Below are positions 20,863 through 33,509 of a DNA stretch of 64,000 nt, piece after piece. A program made the translations under genes and the position numbers. Every line of letters starts with the position of its first letter. The first letter of the stretch is position 1. The stretch is from Scylla paramamosain (Eukaryota; Arthropoda; Malacostraca; Decapoda; Portunidae): assembly GCF_035594125.1 (NCBI RefSeq), contig NC_087185.1, forward strand, positions 10,866,501 through 10,930,500. The letters run 5' to 3'. Below the pieces are notes generated by a model. That model did no database searches. It had not been told where the DNA came from and saw nothing but the letters and a program-made list of their open reading frames with translations.

Positions 20863-23800
20863 TGTGATTCTGTTTCTCCATAAAGTGTGTTTTGCATGCG
20901 TTTTAACGTTTTGGTATGTAAGGAGTTAAAAACACTTAAAGGCAAGTTCTTCGTAAAAGCTGGTTTTCTTCCCATATAATATGATTGTTCTGCTTTTTAG
21001 AGCTTTTTTGCATATCACGCTCAAAAACATTCAAAAGACACTTTTCTGAAAATGTCTTTTTTTTCCATATAAAGCTAGTTTCGCATGTAATTTGGGATTT
21101 TCGCAACTAAGAATGTGAAAAACACTCAAAATACACACATCTAGTAAGGTAGTTTTGTTTCTCAATTAAAAGTTTTATTCATGCATTTCAGCATTTTGGT
21201 ATGTAAGATATACACGAGTTTTTGCGTTTTTTGGCTTGTGGTTTCTGTTAAACTATAAAACACTCATATACAAGTTTCTCGTAATATCCTTTTATTTCCC
21301 AATATAGAGTGCTTTCCATCCATTTTCGCATTTTTTTGTAGGTAACAAGCTCAAAAACACTAAAAATATATCTTTTTAGTAATGTTATTCTATTTCTTCA
21401 TCTTGGTTTGTTTACATCCGTTTTAGCGTTTTTCTTAGTAAATCTCTAAAAAGACACGTTTTCAGTAATATTGTTGAAATTGCCGAAAATAACACCCAAA
21501 AGACAGGTTTCTGGTAAAGTCGTGTAATTTCCCCATCTAGGTGGCTTTGCATGCACTTTAGGGTTTGGTACATAAGTCCGGATAAAAGCTAAAATTATTT
21601 ACTTTAATAAAGTTTTTTTTTATCTAATTTCCCTGAATTTTGCCAAAATTTTTGGTATCTCGGTACCTATGAAGATGAATAACAAAAAAATAAAAAATTC
21701 TATTCTTTTATTAATATATTTATTTATTTTTTTCTTATAAAGAGTGTTATTTGTGGGTTTTAACTTTTTGGTACTGAAGGAACTTAAAAACACTCATAAT
21801 ACACAATTTTCGTAATGTCCTTTCGTTTCACAAACCTAGGGTTCTTTGCATGTATTTAAGCGTTTTTATAGGTAACATGATCAAAAACACTCAAAATTCA
21901 TGTTTTTGGTAATGTTATTTTGCTTCTCCATAAAGGGTGTTTTGCATGCGTTTTAGCGTTTTGGTATGTAAGGAGTTAAAAAAAAACACTTAAAGGCAAG
22001 TTCTTGGTAAAAGTTGGTTTTATTGCCATGTAATGTGATTATTCCGCTTCTTAGTGCTTTGTTGCATATCACGCTCAAAAACACTCAAAGGAAACTTTTC
22101 TGGTAATGTCATTTTTTTTCCCACATAAAGCAAATTTTGCATGGAATTTGGGGTTTTGGTAACTAAGAATGTAAAAAACACACAAAACACACGCATTTAG
22201 TAAGATTGTTTTGTTTCTTAATTAAGAGTGTTATTCATAAGTTTCAGCATTTTGGTATCTTGGAAACTTCTCCATACAGACGAGTTTTTGCGTTTTTTGC
22301 CTTGTGATTCTTGTAAAACTATGAAACACTCATTATAGACGTTTCTCGTTATGTCCTTTTTTTTCCTAATATAGATTGCTTTGCATTCATTTTCGCATTT
22401 TTTTTTATGTAACAAGCTCAAAAACACTCAAAATATAACTTTTTGGTAATGTTATTCTATTTCTTCATATTGGTTGGTTTGCATCCGTTTTAGCGTTTTT
22501 CTACGTAAAACTTTGAAAAGACACGTTTTCAGTAATTTTGTTTTGGATTTCCATATAGAGTGACTTTCATATTATTTATCGTTTTGGTGCCTAACATGCG
22601 GAAAAACACTCAAAAGACAGGTTTCTTGTAAAGTCGTTTAATTTCCCCATACAGATGGCTTTCCATACACTTTAGGGTTTGGTACATAACTCCAAAAAAA
22701 GCTAAAATTAACTTTTTCGATAATGTTCTTTTTTCCACATAACTTTTCTGAATTTTGGCAGAAGTTTGGCATCTTGGCAGCTATGAACATCAATAAAAAA
22801 AATGCTATTTTTTATTTATTTATTTTTATTTTTTTTCTCTATAAAGTGGGGTTTAACGTTTTGGTACTTAAGGACCTTAAAAACATATAATGCACGTTTC
22901 TCGTTATGTCCTTTCGTTTCCCAAACATAGGGTTCTTTGCATGTATTTAACCGTTTTTATACACTTAAAAAACACTTAAAACACATGTTGTCGGTAATGT
23001 TATTCTACTTCTCCATAAAGGAGTGTTTTGCATGCGTTTTAGCGTTTTGGTTTGTAAGGAGGTCAAAAACACTTGAAGGTAAGTTATTAGTAAAACTTGG
23101 TTTTATTCCCATGTAATGTGATTGCCCAGTTTTTTTGTGCTTTATTGCCTAACAATAACACGCTCAAAAACACTCAAAAGACACCTCTGGTAATATCATT
23201 TTTTTTTTCCCACATAAAGCTTGTTTCGCATGCTATTTGGGGTTTTGCTAATTAAGATTATGAAAAAACAACACTCAAAATACACGCATTTGGTAAGCCT
23301 GTTCTGTTTCTCAATTAAGATTGTTATTCATGAGTTTCAGCATTTTGGTATCTATGAAAGTTCTTTATATACACGAGTTTTTGCGTTTTTTGCCTTGTGG
23401 TTCTTGTGAACAACAAGTTCTTTTGCCCAAAAATAATAAGACACTCATTATACACGTTTCTTGTAATGTCCTTTTCTTTCCCAATAGGGAGTGCTTTGCA
23501 TCCATTTTCGTGTTTTTTGTAGGTAACAAGCTCAAAAACACTCAAAATACACCTTTTTGGTAATGTTATTCTATTTCTTCATATTGGTTTGCATCCGTTT
23601 TAGCGTTTTTCTACGTAAAACACCAAAAACACACGTTTTCAGTAATTTTGTTTTCGATTCCCAAAGAATTTGGTCAGAATTATGGCATCTCAGTACCTAT
23701 GAAAATGAATAACAAAAAAAAAAAAAATTTATTTTGTTATTTTTTTTTTTTTCTCTATAAAGAGAGTTATTTGTGGGTTTTAGCTTTTTGGTACTTACGG

Positions 23801-26800
23801 AACTTAAAAACACTCATAATAGACGTTTCTCGTAATGTCCTTTCCTTTCCCAAACATAAAGTTCTTTGCATGTGTTTAAGCGTTTTAATAGATAACATGA
23901 TCAAAAACACTCAAAATACATGTTTTTGGTAATGTTATTCTGTTTCTCTATAAAATACGTTTTTCATACGTTTAAGCGTTTTGGTATGTAAGGAGTTAAA
24001 AACACTTAAAGGCAAGTTCTTTGTAAAAGTTGGTTTTATTCCCATATAATGTGATTGTTCTGCTTTTTAGTGCTTTGTTGCATATCAAGCTCAAAAACAC
24101 TCAAAAGACACTATTCTGATAAAGTATTTTTTTTTCCCACATAAGGCTAGTTTCGCATGTAATTTGGGATTTTCGTAACTATGAATGTGAAAAACACTCA
24201 AAAAACACTAATTTGGTAAGATAGTTCTGTTTTTCAATTAAATATGTTATTCATGCATTTCAGCATTTTGGTATGTAAGAAACTTCTCTCTATACACGAG
24301 TTTTTGCGTTTTTTCCCTTGTGGTTCTTGTAAAACTATAAAACACTCATTATACACGTTTCTCGTAATGTCCTTTTGTTTCCCAATATAGAGTGCTTTCC
24401 ATCTATTTTCGCATTTTTTGTAGGTAACAAGCCTAAAACATTGAAAAGCTATCTTTTTGGTAATGTTATTCTATTTCCTCATATTGATTGGTTTCCATCC
24501 GTTTTACCGTTTTTCATCGTAAATTTCTGAAAAGACACGTTTTCAGTAATATTGTTGAAATTTCTGAAAAACACTTAAAAGAAAGGTTTCTGGCAAAGTC
24601 GTGTAATTTCCCCATATAGGTAACTTTGCATGGACTTCAGGGTTTGGTATATAATTCTGGAAAAAGCTAAAAATATTTTTTTGTATAAGGTTCTTTTTTT
24701 CTAATTTCCCTGAATTTTGCCAGAATTTTGGCATCTCGGTACTTATGAAGAAATATAACAAAAAAAAAAAATCTATTTTTTTTATTTTTTTTCTCTATAA
24801 AGTGTGTTATATGTGGGTTTTAGCTTTTTGGTACTTAAGGAACTTAAAAAAACTCATAATACATAATACATAATGTCCTTTCGTTTCACAAATATAGGGT
24901 TCTTTATATGTATTTAAGCGTTTTTATAGGTAACATGATCAAAAACACTCAAAATTCATGTTTTTGGTAATGTTATTTTGTTTCTCCATAAAGGGTGTTT
25001 TACATGCGTTTTAGTGTTTTGGTATGTAAGGAGTTAAAAAACAATTAAATGCAAGTTCTTGGTAAAAGTTGGTTTTATTCCCATGTAATGTGATTCTTCT
25101 GCTTTTTAGTGCTTTGTTGCATATCACGCTCAAAAACACTCAGAAGACAATTTTCTGGTAATGTCATTTTTTTCCCAACATAAAGCTAGTTTCGCATGTA
25201 ATTTGGGATTGTTGTAACTAAGAATGTGAAAAACACTCAAAATACTCACATTTGGTAAGATAGTTCTGTTTCTCAATTAAAAGTGTTATTCCAGAGTTTC
25301 AGCATTTTGGAATGTAAGAAACTTCTCTATATACACGAGTTTTTTCGTTTTTTGCCTTGTGGTTCTTGTGAAACTATAAAACACTCATTATACACGTTTC
25401 TTGTAATGTCCTTTTGCTTCCCAATATAGAGTGCTTTCCATCCATTTTCGCGTTTTTTGTAGGTAATAATTTAAAAAACACTCAAAATATACCTTTTTGG
25501 TAATGTTATTCTATTGCTTCATATTGGTTGGTTTGCATCCGTTTTAGCGTTTTTCTACGTAAAACACCGAAAAGACACGTTTTCAGTAATTTTGTTTTGG
25601 ATTCCCATAGAGATTGACTTCCATGTTATTTATCGTGTTGGTTCCTAACATGCTGAAAAACACTCATAACACAGTTCTCTGGCAAAGACGTTTAATTTCC
25701 CCATATATGTGGCTTTGCATGCACTTTAGGGGTTTGGTACATAACAGTCTAAAAAAAAAAAGCTAAACTTAACTCTTTTGATAATGTTCTTATTTCACAT
25801 AATTTCCTGAGTTTTCCCCGAATTTTGGCATCTCGGTACCTGTGAAGATGAATAAGAAAGAAAAAAAAATATTCTATTTTTTTTTTATTTATTTATTGTT
25901 TCTCAATAAAGAGTGTTATTTGTGGCTTTTAGCTTTTTGATAATTAATGAATTTGAAAACACTACATAATTCTCGTAATGTCCTTTAATTTCCCAAAAAT
26001 AGGGTTCTTTACATGTATTTAAGCGTTTTTATTGATAACATGATAAAAAACACTCAAAATACATGTTTTTGGTAATGTTATTCTGTTTCACCATAAAGTG
26101 TGTTTTGCATGCGTTTTAGTGTTTTGGTATATAAAGAACTCAAAAACACTTAAAGGCAAGTTCTTGGTAAAAATTGGTTTTACTCCAATGTAATGTGATT
26201 GCTCTGATTTCTAGTGCTTTATTGCCTATCACGCTCAAAAACACTCAAGACATTTTTCTGGTAATGTCATTTCTTTTCTCACATAAAGCTAGCTTTCGCA
26301 TGCAATTTGGGATTTTGGTAACTAAAAATGTGAAAAGCACTCAAAATACACGCATTTAGTAAGGTTGTTCTGTTTCTCAATTGAGAGTGTTCTTCATGAG
26401 TTTCAGCATTTTGGTATCTAGAAAACTTATTCATATACATGAGTTTTTGCATTTCTTGCCTTGTGGTTCTTTTGAACTATAAAACACTCATTATGCAATT
26501 TTCTTGCAATGTCGATTTGTTTCCCTTATAGAGTACTCTGCATCAATTTTCGCGTTTTTTATAGGCAACAAGGTTAAAACACTCAAAATATACCTTTTTG
26601 GTAATGTTTTTCTATTTCTTGATATTGGTTGATTTGCATCCGTTTTAGCATTTTTTTTTTCTACGTATTTCTACGTAAAACACTGAGAAGACACGTTTTT
26701 AGTAATTTTGTTTTGGATTCCCATATAGAGTGAGTTCCTTATTATTTATCGTTTTGGTGCCTAACATGCTGAAAAACACTCAAAACACAGATTTCTGATA

Positions 26801-27020
26801 AGGTCGTTTAATTTTCTCATATAGAAGGCTTTGCATATACTTTAGGGTTTGGTACATAACAGTCCGAAAAAAAAGCTAAAATTAACTGTTTTAATAATAT
26901 TCTTTTATCATATAATTGCCCTGAATTTTCCCAGAATTTTGGCATCTCGGTACCTATGAAGGTGAATAAGAGAAAAAAAAACTATATTTTTATATTTTTT
27001 TATTTATTTATTTTTTTTCT
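20863..27020 (+). repeat. HOR satellite array, block 3
   Basis: Six units with cassettes near 21655, 22768 (the GCTATGAACATCAATA subtype), 23684 (deletion type), 24729, 25825 (AAGAAAG subtype) and 26940 (the TCATATAATTGCCCTG subtype). The first unit resumes the satellite interrupted at 17568. A small local duplication of CTACGTATTT lies near 26660. No gene in this 6.2-kb stretch. Confidence 0.87.
26910..27019 (+). repeat. Example of the ~100-bp HOR cassette
   Basis: Between the TTCTTTT and CTAAATAAAGAGTGTTAT parts of one monomer lies sequence with no resemblance to the 95-bp consensus. It reads CCCTGAATTTTCCCAGAATT, TTGGCATCTCGGTACCTATG, a GAATAA segment, an A run, then a T-rich (TTTA)n run. 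The same arrangement occurs once per HOR unit, about 49 times in this window. It looks like an insertion into one monomer before the unit was amplified. The A run after a unique segment recalls a retroposed 3' end, but that is only a suggestion. Confidence 0.75.
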
Positions 27021-30000
27021 AAATAAAGAGTGTCATTTGTGGGTTTTAGCTTTTTGGTACTTAAGGAACTTAAAAACACTCATAATACATGTTTCTCATA
27101 ATGTCCTTTCGTTTCCCAAACATAAGGTTCTTTGCATGTATTTAAGCCTTTTTATAGAAAACATGATCAAAACACTCAAAATACATGTTTTTGGTAATGG
27201 TATTCTGTTTCTCCATAAAAGGTGTATTGCATGCGTTTTTGCGTTTCGGTATGTAATGAGCTCAAAAACACTTAAAAGCAAATTCTTGGTAAAAGTTGGT
27301 TTTATTCCCATGTAATGTGATTGCCCTGCTTTTTAGTGCTTTATTGCCTAAGACGCTCAAAAACCCTTAAAAAGACACCTTTCTGGTAATGTCATTTTTT
27401 TCACACATAATGCTAGTTTCGCATGGAATTTGAGGATTTGGTAACTAAAAATGTGAAAAACACTCATAATACACACATTTAGTAAGGTTGTTCTGTTTCT
27501 TATGATTGTTATTCATGAGTTTCATTATTTTGGTATCTTAGAAACTTTTCCATACACACGAGGTTTTGCGTTTTTTGCCTTGTGATTCTTGTGAAACTAT
27601 GAAACACACATTATACACGTTTCTCGTTATGTCCTTTTTTTTTTTTTTTCCAAATATAGAGTGCTCTGCATCGATTTTCGCGTTTTTTTTTTATGTAACA
27701 ATCTCAAAAACACTCAAAATATATATAGCTTTTTCGTAATGTTATTCTTTTTCTTCATATTGGTTGGTTTGCATCAGTTTTAGCGTTTTTCTACGTAAAA
27801 CTTTGAAAAGACACGTTTTCAGTAATTTTGTTTTGGATTTCCATATAGAGTGACTTTCATATTATTTATCGTTTTGGTGCCTAACATGTGGAAAACCACT
27901 CAAAAGACAGGTTTCTTGTAAAGTCGTTTAATTTCCCCATATAGATGGCTTTGCATACACTTTAGAGTTTGGTACATTAACTTTTTCGATAATGTTTTTT
28001 TTTTCATAGAATTACCCTGAATTTTGGGAGAATTTTGGCATCTTGGTAGCTATGAACATCAATAAAAAAAATGCTATTTTTTTATTTATTTATTTATTTA
28101 TTTATTTTTTTACTATAAAGAGTGTTATTTGTAGGTTTTAACGTTTTGGTACTTAAGGAACTTAAAAACACACATAATACACGTTTCTCGTTATGTCCTT
28201 TCGTTTCCCAAACATAAGGTTCTTTGCATATATTTAAGCGTTTTTATAGGTAACATGATAAAAAAACACTTAAAACACATGTTTTTGGTAATGTTATTCT
28301 GCTTCTATATAAAGGAGTATTTTACATGCGTTTTAGCGTTTTCGTATGTAAGGAGGTCAAAAACACTTCAAGGCAAATTCTTCGTAAAAGTTGGTTTTAT
28401 TCCCATGTAGTTTGATTGCCCTGCTTTTTATTGCTTTATTGCCTAACACGCTCAAAAACACATAAAAGACACTTCTGGTAATGTCATTTTTTTCCCACAT
28501 AAAGCTAGTTTCGCATGTTATTTGGGGTTTTGCTAAGAATGTGAAAAACACTCAAAATACACGCAATTGGTAAGGTTGTTCTGTTTCTCAATTAAGATTG
28601 TTATTCATGAGTGTCAGCATTTTGGTATCTAAGAAACTTCTTTATATACACGAGTTTTTTTTTGCGTTTTTCTAAGTAAAACACTGAGAAGATACGTTTT
28701 CAGTAATTTCGTTTTCGATTCCCATATACAATGAGTTCCTTATTATTTATCGTTTTGGTGCCTAACATGCAGAAAAAAACTCACAAGATAGATTTCTGGT
28801 AAGGTCGTTTAGTTTCCTCATATAGGAGGCTTTGCATGCACTTTAGGGTTTGGTATATAACAGTCCGAAAAAAAAGCTAAAATTTACTTTTTTGATAATA
28901 TTCTTTTATCATATTATTGCCCTGAATTTTCTCAGAATTTTGCCATCTCGGTACCTATGAAGATGAATAACTAAAAAAAAAAAAAAAAAATTCCGAATTT
29001 TTTATTTTTTTTATTTATTTATTTATTTTCTAAATAAAGAGTGTTATTTGTGGGTTTTAGCTTTTTTGTACTTAAGGAACTTAAAAACACTCATAATACA
29101 CTTTTCTCGTAATTTAATTTCGTTTTCCAAACATTAGGTTTTTTGCGTGTATTTAAGCGTTTTTATAGAAAACATGATCAAAAACACTGAAAATACGTTT
29201 TTGGTAATGTTATTCTGTTTCTCCATATAAGGTGTTTTGCCTGCATTTTAGCATTTCCGTATGTAAAGAGCTCAAAAACACTTAAAGGGAAGTTTTTGGT
29301 AAAAGTTGGTTTCATTCCCATGTAATGTGATTTCTATGCTTTTTAGTGCTTTATTGCCTAACACGGTCAAAAACCCTCAAAAATAACTTTTCTGGTAAAG
29401 TCATTTTTTTCACACATAAAGCTACTTTCGCATGGAATTTGGGGTTTTGGTAACTAAGAATATGAAAAACACTCAAAATACACGCATTTAGTAAGGTTTT
29501 TCTGTTTCTTAATTAAGAGTTTCTTAATTAATTAATGAGTTTCAGCATTTTGCAATCTTAGAAACTTTTCCAAACAAACGAGTTTTTGCGTTTTTGCCTT
29601 GTGATCCTTGTGAAACTATAAAACACTCATTTTACACGTTTCTCGTTATGTTCTTTCTTTTTTCCTAATATAGAGTGCTTTGCATCCATTTTCGTCAAAA
29701 GACAGGTTTCTTGTAAAGTCGCTTAATTTCCCCATATAGATGGCTTTGCATACATTTTACGGTTTGGTACAAAACTCAGAAAAAAATCTAAAATTAACTT
29801 TTTCGTTAATGTTCTTTTTTCCACATAATTTCCCTCAATTTTGGCAGAATTTTGGCATCTTGGTAACTATGAACATCAATAACAAAATTTTTTTTTATTT
29901 ATCTATTTATTTTTTTCTCTCTATAAAAAGTGTTACTTTTTTGGGTTTTAACGTTTTGGTACTTAAGGAACTTAAAATCACACATAATACACGTTTCTCG

Positions 30001-33000
30001 TTATGTCCTTTTGTTTCATAAACATAGTGTTCTTTGCATGTATTTAAGCGTTTTTATAGGTAACATGATCAAAAACACTTAAAACACATGTTGTTGGTAA
30101 TGTTATTCTGCTTCCCCATAAAGGAGTGTTTTGCATGCGTTTTAGCGTTTTAGTATGTAAGGAGCTAAAAAACATCTAAAGGCAAGTTCTTGGTAAAAAT
30201 TGGTTTTATTCCTATGTAATGTGATTTCCCTGCTTTTTAGTGCTTCCTTGCCTATCACGCTCAAAAACATTCAAAAGATTTTTCTGGTAATGTAATTTTT
30301 TTTTCTCACATAAAGCTGGTTTTGCATACGATTTGAGGTTTTGATAACTAAGAATGTGAAAAGCTCTCAAAATACACGCATTTAGTATGGTTGTTCTCTT
30401 TCTCAATTAAGAGTGTTATTCATGAGTTTCAGCATTTTGGTATCTAGGAAATTTCTCCATATACAAGAGTTTTTTGCGTTTTTTGCCTTTTGGTTCTTTT
30501 GAACTATAAAACACTCATTATCCACTTTTCTTGCAATGTCCATTTTTTCTTAATATAGAGTGCTTTGCATCAATTTTCGCGTTTTTTGTAGGTAATGTTT
30601 TTCTATTTCTTGATATTTGTTGGTTTGCATCCGTTTTAGCGTTTTTTTTTCTACGTAAAACACTGAGAAGACACGTTTTCAGTAATTTTGTTTTGGATTC
30701 CCATAGAGAGTGAGTTCCTTATTATTTATCGTTTTGGTGCCTAACATGCTGAAAAACACTCAAAAGACAGATTTCTGGTAAGGTCGTTTAATTTCTTCAT
30801 ATAGGAGGCTTTGCATGCACTTTAGGGTTTGGTACATAACAGTCCGAAAAAAAGCTAAAATTAACTTTTTTGATCATTTTCTTTTATCATATAATAGCCC
30901 TGAATTTTCCCAGAATTTTGGCATCTCGGTACCTATCAAGATGAAAAAAAAAAAAAAAATTTTATTTATTTATTTTTTCTAAATAAAGAGTGTTATTTGT
31001 GGGTTTTAGCTTCTTTGTACTTAAGGAACTTAATAATACACGTTTCTCGTAATGTCCTTTCGTTTCCCAAACATAAGGTTCTTTTCATGTATTTAAGCGG
31101 TTTTATAGATAACATGATCAAAAACACTCAAAATACATGATTTTGGTAATGTTATTCTGTTTCTCCATAAAGTGATTTTTGCATGCGTTTTAGCTGTTTC
31201 GTATATAAGGAGCTCAAAAAACCTTAAAGGCAAGTTCTTGGTAAAAATTGCTTATATTCCAATGTAATGTGATTGCCATGCTTTTTAGTGCTTATCACGC
31301 TCAAAAACACTCAAAAGACACTTTTCTGGTAATGTCATTTTTTCCTACAAAGCTGGTTTTGCATGCAATGTTGAGTTTTGGTAACTAAGAATGTGAAAAG
31401 CACTCAAAGTTCACGCATTTAGTATGGTTGTTCTGTTTCTTAATGAAAAGTGTTATTCATGAGTTTCAGCATTTTGGTATGTAAGAAACTTCTCTAATAC
31501 ACACATTTGGTAAGGTAGTTCTGTTTCTCGATTAAAAGTTATTCATGAGTTTCAGCATTTTGGTATGTAAGAAACTTCTCTATGTACACGAGTTTTGAGA
31601 TTTTTGCCTTGTGGTTCTTGTGAAACCATAAAACACTCATTATACACGTTTCTCGTGATGTCCTTTTGTTTCTCAATATAGAGTGCTTTACATCCATTTT
31701 CGCATTTCTTGTAGGTAACAAGCTCAAAAACACATAAAAATATATCTTTTTGGTACTGTTATTCTGTTTCTTCATATTGGTTGGTTTGCATCCGTTTTAG
31801 CGTTTTCCTACGTAAATCACTAGAAATACAGTTTTTCAGTAATATTGTTGAAATTACTGAAAAACACTTAAAAGACAGGTGTCTGGTAAAGTCGTGTAAT
31901 TTCCCCATATAGGTGGCTTTGCATGCACTTCAGGGTTTGGTATATAAGTACGGTAAATAGCTAAAATTATTTTTTCATAATGATTTTTTTTACAAAATTT
32001 CCCTTAATTTTGCCAGAATTTCTGTATATCGGTACCTATGAAGATGAATAACAAAATTTTTTTTTTTCTCTGTAAAGAGTGTTATTTGTGGGTTTTAGCT
32101 TTTTGGTACTTAAGGAACTTAAAAACACTCATAATTACACGATTTTCGTGTCCTTTTCTTATACAAACATAGTGTTCTTTACATGTATTTAAGCGTTTTT
32201 ATATGTAACATGATCAAAAACACTCAAAATACATGTTTTTGGTAATGTTATACTGTTTCTCCATAAAGGGTGTTTTGCATGCGTTTTAGCGTTTTGGTAT
32301 GTAAGGAGTTAAAAACACTTAAAGGCAAGATCTTCGTAAAAGTTGGTTTTATTCCCATGTAATGTGATTATTCTGCTTTTTAGTGCTTTGTTGCATATCA
32401 CTCTCAAAAACACTCAAAAGACACTTTTCTGGTAATGTCATTTTTTTTTCCCAGATAAAGCTAGTTTCGCATATAATTTGGCATTTTCGTAACTAAGAAT
32501 GTGAAAAACATTCAAAGTATACAATTTGGTAAGGTAGTTCTATTTCTCGATAAAAAGTGTTATTTAGGCATTTCATCATTTTGGTATGTAAAAAACTTGT
32601 CTACATACCCGAGTTTTTGCGTTTATTGCCTTTTGGGTCTTGTGAAGCTATAAAACACTCATTATACACGTTTATCGTAATGTCGTTTTGTTTCCTAATA
32701 TAGTGTGGTTTCCATCCATTTTTGCATTTTTTGTAGGTAACAAGCTCAAAAACACTGAAAATATATCTTTTTGGTAATGTTTTTCTATTTCTTCATATTG
32801 GTTGGTTTTCATCAGTTTTAGCGTTTTTATATGTAAAACAGTAAAAAGACACGTTTTCAGCAATTTTGTTTTGGATTCACATTGACTGACTTCCATATTA
32901 TTTATCCTTTGGTGCCTAACATATTGAAAAACACTGAAAAAAACAGGTTTCTGTTAAAGTCGTTTAACTTCCCTATATAGGTGACTTTGCATATATTTTA

Positions 33001-33509
33001 GGGTTTGGTACAAAACAATCCGAAAAAAAAGCTATAATTAACTTTTTTGATAATGTTATTTTTTCAACATAAATTCCCTGAATTTTGGCAGAATTTTGGC
33101 ATCTCGGTACCTATGAAGATGAATAAAAAAAAATTCCTATTTTTTATATTTTTATTTAATTTTCTTTTTCTAAATAAACAGTGTTATTTGTGGGTTTTAG
33201 CTTTCTGATACTGAAGGAACTTAAAAACACTCATAATACACGTTTCTCGTAATGTCCTTTCGTTTCCCAAACATAAAGTTCTTTGCATGTTTTTAAGCGT
33301 TTTTATAGATAACATGATCAAAAACACTCAAAATACATGCAAGAATGCAAAAGGTGTTTGGATGCGTTTTAGCTTTTTCGTATGTAAGGATGTAAAAAAA
33401 CACTTAAAGGCAAGTTCTTGGTAAAATTTGTTTTTATTTCCATGTAATGTGATTGCCCTGCCTTTTTTGTGCGTTATTTCCTAATACGCTCTAAAACACT
33501 CAAAAGACA
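27021..33509 (+). repeat. HOR satellite array, block 4
   Basis: Cassettes lie near 28036, 28948, 29855, 30920, 32030 and 33097. The GCTATGAACATCAATA subtype and the TCATATAAT subtype alternate from 26.9 to 30.9 kb. Two units are shortened: near 28665, where the GAGTTTTTT region joins TTTTTCTAAGTAAAACACTG, and near 29695, where CATTTTCGTC joins AAAAGACAGG. The ~86-bp duplication is near 31459. No gene. Confidence 0.86.
28081..28110 (+). repeat. (TTTA)n microsatellite in a cassette
   Basis: Six consecutive TTTA units followed by a T run form the right half of the cassette. Shorter (TTTA)n tracts occupy the same place in most units; another long one is at about 36024-36049. Length varies from unit to unit, as expected for slippage. 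Confidence 0.85.

Larger units (their letters stand above)
13950..23540 (+). repeat. Segmental duplication A, left copy (interrupted by the retroelement)
   Basis: This stretch, minus the retroelement, follows the same run of private variants as about 31160-36770. Examples are CCTTTTGGGTCTTGTGAAG, the ATACCCGAG variant, the inverted module, the CCAAAGAATTTTGCC deletion, CATGTCTTTGG, TAAACTATAAAACACTCATA, and TGGCAGCTATGAACATC. The offset is about 17.22-17.26 kb left of the retroelement and about 13.9 kb right of it. Edges are approximate. Confidence 0.75.

Noticed and set aside
17560..20875. Target-site duplication flanking the retroelement
   Set aside because: CATGTCTTTGG on the left and TGTGATTCTGTT on the right share no direct repeat of useful length, and the empty-site paralogue shows the flanks are simply adjacent.
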